DNA from: Hirundichthys speculiger
Lineage: Eukaryota > Chordata > Actinopteri > Beloniformes > Exocoetidae
NCBI GenBank assembly: GCA_018398805.1
Contig: JAGFBZ010002395.1
Coordinates: 2,169,001 to 2,233,000, forward strand
DNA length: 64,000 nt
Reading direction: 5' to 3'
Of this stretch, positions 1-64,000 are shown one piece after another (the stretch's first letter is position 1; every line of letters begins with the position of its first letter). The notes under the pieces were generated by a model. That model saw nothing but the letters and a program-made list of their open reading frames with translations, did not search any database and was not told where the DNA came from. Position numbers and translations under genes: made by a program.

Positions 1-426
1 TTTTGAATAAACAATGGCAGCTGCTATTGTGACGAGTTTATTCATGTAGCGTATGATATGAAGTCTGAAACCTCTATCGTGTACTGCTTCATTGAATGGG
101 GAAGAAAATGTCAATCTTGCAGGCAAGAATGCAGAATAATATTCTTATTAGTGCCGTTACTAGGAATGAGAAATGTGATACTGACAGATATAAAAACAAT
201 GAAACAATGTTGTGCCTCACTTGAAGTGTGTCGTCCCTCAAAATACATAAAAGTGTTTGTGAGCAAAATCCCAAAGTGCTCATAATGTCCCACCATGAAA
301 AAGAATAGCAAATGAACAGTTAACGTACAGTTTTACCTGTACAAGTTATAATTTACTGCATTCCTTCATTTGACTTCCTTGGATTAGTTCCAGCCTCTTT
401 ATTTCCAGAATAAAGAAAATAACTAC

Positions 427-448
427 AAAAAAAAAAAAAAAAAAAAAA
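427..448. repeat. poly-A tract
   Basis: An uninterrupted run of about 21 A. It could be the tail of a decayed retrotransposon or simple slippage; no recognisable body precedes it. Confidence 0.8.
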
Positions 449-759
449 CTATGAAGTTTCCAGGAGTGTTGGACACCAAATGCAGGAGACCAGATCTTTG
501 TAGATCTAAGAGTAGATTTGCACATAAACCGCCTCCTTACTTAAAAACCTATTCCAGATTCATGAATGCTTCATAAAACTCAGATTCATTTGTGAGAATG
601 CATGAACATTTATGGATACTAAATGACTGCAAGCTTTCAGCTCATTATTTAACATAAATCACCATCCAGGGAACCTCCACATTAGAAAGTATTAATGTGT
701 ATCCTCAGCCTACAGGAACCACCTGTGGACCTGCCACACATAAAAAAATTAAATTAAAT

Positions 760-792
760 AAAAAAAAAAAAAGGGAGGGGGGGGGGGGGGGG
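760..792. repeat. A-run followed by G-run
   Basis: A stretch of A is followed directly by GGGA and then 16 G in a row (777-792). The G-run could form quadruplex structure and is a likely site of sequencing length error. Confidence 0.85.
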
Positions 793-2875
793 TTCCATGC
801 AACACTCGAGGTAATTTTAACAAAAGTGAAAAAAAAAAATGCTTTTAGTAGGCTGACAGGGACCAGCAAGCCATGAAAGAGGTGACTAATTCAGTTAATG
901 CTGTGTCTTCCTGTCCACTGAAGCATTCAAGAGGTGAACTGAAAGTGGTTTGATATAAAGCTGGATACAAGAAATTTAATTTCTCTACATGGACTGAACT
1001 TTTCTGCAGACAACAGCATTGTCTCTACACCTGGATAAACCTCTTTAAAAGGAATCATACCTGACAGAGACAACAACAAACATCAGCAGCATATATTATG
1101 TGTTTTATTGCTATGCATGGTGGCAGGCAGGGCTTATATTGCTTTTAATGCACTTAGGAATAAGATATAGTCTGAAGCTTAAATATGCAAAATTCCAGTC
1201 AAGATAAACTTGTCATATTTCTAATCTATTTTCATGTTTAAAACAGGTGTTTTGAAGATATCTGAATATTGTCTGAAGTGAAACCAAAGTCCATTAAAAC
1301 AGGGGCAGAAGAAAAGCAGGCAGGTGACGGGGGAAAGAATGACAGGGAAGCATGACTGGAGCGTGACAAGGAGCACGGCTGCAAAACCATGCATGAGCAG
1401 GAAGGAGATGTCACGAAAGACGAATAAATAGACACTGACAGGCAGACAAAGGCTACTCAAAAAATATTCGATTTTCATTAGAAATGTTATGTCAAAGGGT
1501 TCCACACAACTGCATAAGTAACTGTTAACTGCTAAGATGCCTTTGTGAGTTAAAAAAAAAAAAGTCTCTCAACATTTAGTTATTGCAGTTGTGTGGACCC
1601 TGGCATAACATTTTTAAGTTTTAATTGTCTGAGTGTAAAGAGGCACAGAAAGTCAACCGAGGAACCACGCAGAAAGGAAAAGCACTTTCAAAAAATCATT
1701 GAAAAAAAAACACCAAATAACCATGACACCTACTGCCACTTGAACCCCTTTTGAACTGTACCTTGATGGTCCCAGCAGTGTAGTTTAGCAAAGATCTGCT
1801 TCAAGCGATTGAAAACAAAGTCTAAACTTTACATTTTCACTTAACTTAAATCAAAGAATGTCTGGACTGATATCTCTCTCTGAATAGTATCAAAAATGCA
1901 GACTTCATTTACCATTTGTCATAAGTATCAATTCACTGGCCGTGTGTTTGATAAGTCCAGCAGTTTTGTTCAAAGCATTTCTCAACCAAGTGTTCACTTC
2001 AGCAGTCCAAATTTTCACAAACTAGCAGAAATAGTTAACTAAAGCAACCAAGCATGTGAAACTGAGCATTTGTCTGTGAATTATTGAAAATAAAAAAGGA
2101 TGATAGAACCTGCTGGTAAACTGAACCCATGTCTGAATTAAACCGTCCAGTGTGTGGCCTTTTGTCTGGTTCAGCTGCGGCAATATGGCCCCATGAGTTA
2201 AAAATGATTCCCAGCACAAGTATCTCTTTGACTTTTTTTATAATCTGTCAGACAAACAACTTCCCTCTCAGGTAGATAATTTCAGGATAAAAACATTCAC
2301 TTTTTTATTCTGTTTCAGCCATCTGTGATTCCTTTCTTGTTGTAAACAAGCATTTCTCTTTCACACAAATACTTTCATATGGAACAACCATTTATTAGTT
2401 TTCCTGAACCAGATACAATTCTGTGGATTACTCCTTTAAATAAAGACTTAAATAACACTTCATCATTACTATGATGAGGGCGTTGTCTGTGATCTGTTCC
2501 TGTTAGATCTGCACTGTAAGTTTCATTCTAGTTGATTCAGTTCCCCTGTCTTGTCTCTTCCGGAGCTGCGTTGTCGTGTCTGTCTCTTTAAAACACGGAC
2601 TCCTGGAGGTTGGGGGGGCTTTGTTGCAGATCGCTGGGAGCGCGCGGCTCCGCTTCATCCACAGCTCTTCATATTCGCTCAAACCTGCGACTGGCAGCAG
2701 AGCAGAGAGAGGACCACCACCAACATCACTGCGATCGCTCTAAATGCACTTATGCCTCCTTATTAGATTATTTTGAGCAGCCGACTATCGTAAAAAATAA
2801 TAAAAACATATATATTTATAAAGAAGAAGAAGAAGTCGGTGTGTGCGTGTGTGACCACGGAGGAGCGCAAAAGTG

Positions 2876-2965
2876 ATGCTGCTGAGTTTAGTTACCAGGT
2901 TCCTCCGGGGCGGAGCTGCTGCTGCTGCTGCTGATCCCGCAGCTGACACGAGCTTCTGGGAGTGA
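2876..2965 (+). other. upstream ORF, 29 codons
   Basis: ATG with G at -3, running through six consecutive GCT (alanine) codons to TGA, all before the robo3 start. If the transcript begins upstream of it, this could lower translation of the main frame. No protein homology is recognised, so it is treated as a leader element, not a gene. Confidence 0.35.
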
Positions 2966-3062
2966 CATCAAAGTTTTTCGGGGTTATTTTGCTCGCTTGA
3001 ACTATCCCAGCTGAGCCTCCGTCTCCAGACTCGCTCGGTTCGCTTCGTTTGCGCGCGGCTCA

Positions 3063-3086
3063 ATGACCGGAGGTCTGATCCACTGA
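3063..3086 (+). other. upstream ORF, 7 codons
   Basis: ATG at 3063 followed by six sense codons and TGA, ending 56 bases before the robo3 start codon. It is very likely inside the leader because it is so close to the main start. Confidence 0.45.
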
Positions 3087-3142
3087 GCGGACCTGGAAGA
3101 GGCTGCTGGCTCCTGAGGAAGTGGCATCGCTACAGTCTGGAG

Positions 3143-63859
<60,717 letters not shown>

Positions 63860-64000
63860 GTATGTCTAGACAGACCGTTGGGAGAAAAGCCCATCACTGT
63901 GCGTAAGCGGTCATAGTCAGTTTAACAATAGACTCAGGGCTGTTTGAGGGGACAAATGGAAGACGTTTACTGCTGGATTTTGCCAAAGTCCAAACAGTAG
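63860..64000 (+). other. 3' edge, intron or 3' untranslated region
   Basis: No further exon recognised before the window ends. No polyadenylation signal is evident. Confidence 0.5.

Larger units (their letters stand above)
1..2499. other. upstream DNA, no gene recognised
   Basis: AT-rich sequence with only short chance reading frames on both strands. It contains a poly-A run at about 427-448 and an A-rich then G-rich tract at 760-792 that ends in 16 consecutive G. I see no exon, RNA gene or transposon end that I can name here. Distal regulatory elements for the robo3 gene could lie here but are not visible by eye. Confidence 0.6.
2500..3142 (+). promoter_or_regulatory. probable promoter and 5' untranslated leader of the robo3 gene
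   Basis: Composition changes from AT-rich to GC- and CpG-richer over this stretch, immediately upstream of the signal-peptide exon, as expected for the 5' end of a vertebrate gene. A TATA-like string lies at about 2806-2820, and a GCT trinucleotide run (six copies) at about 2915-2932. The transcription start cannot be placed by eye, and 5' introns could be present. Two short upstream ORFs lie inside it (listed separately). Confidence 0.5.

Noticed and set aside
2551..2766. 71-codon frame in the promoter region
   Set aside because: Probably upstream of or overlapping the transcription start; no homology, no conserved features.

Overview
This window looks like vertebrate, and specifically teleost fish, nuclear DNA. 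It is AT-rich and exon-poor, with GT-AG introns, fish-type tRNA-derived SINEs, hAT-type non-autonomous transposons with 8-bp target duplications, a Tc1/mariner relic and a LINE relic. The species cannot be fixed from the sequence.

One protein-coding gene, on the + strand, accounts for essentially all recognisable coding sequence. It is a roundabout axon-guidance receptor, best matched to ROBO3. I read 24 coding exons plus a probable 25th between 3143 and about 63.8 kb, roughly 1,310 codons through exon 24. The order is: signal peptide (exon 1), Ig1 (exon 2), Ig2 (3-4), Ig3 (5-6), Ig4 (7-8), Ig5 (9-10), FN3-1 (11-12), FN3-2 (13-14), FN3-3 (15-16), transmembrane segment (17), cytoplasmic tail (18-25). 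The robo3 call rests on the juxtamembrane motif HYTTSFAYTPA, the PYPWLADSWP-like block (here YPWLADSWPTP), a CC0-type tyrosine motif SPIYSTI, and the absence of a CC1 PYATT motif. Intron phases agree across all junctions except where two exons each carry one surplus base: exon 2 near 17890-17892 and exon 17 near 55519-55522. A third surplus base is possible in exon 25 near 63819-63822. These could be uncorrected sequencing errors or real lesions. The rest of the gene looks well conserved, which favours sequence error.

Layout: 1-2499 is upstream DNA without a recognised gene. About 2500-3142 is the GC-richer leader with two short upstream ORFs. Intron 1 (14.7 kb) holds a SINE, a long TA microsatellite, two hAT-type elements 144 bp apart and a TATATG repeat next to exon 2. 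Intron 2 (10.5 kb) holds an 88-bp-arm foldback element and simple repeats. Intron 6 holds a minus-strand LINE reverse-transcriptase relic, split by an hAT-type element that itself carries a SINE-like tail. Intron 7 holds a Tc1/mariner transposase relic. Intron 11 holds a LINE-like fragment and a SINE, and intron 15 another tRNA-related SINE. The 3' end of the gene is probably not fully contained.

No new multigene system was found. The most useful observations are the apparent frameshifts, the cytoplasmic motif changes (CC2 LPPPP absent, CC3 poly-proline kept), the Slit-binding-type Ig1 and the nested transposon insertion.
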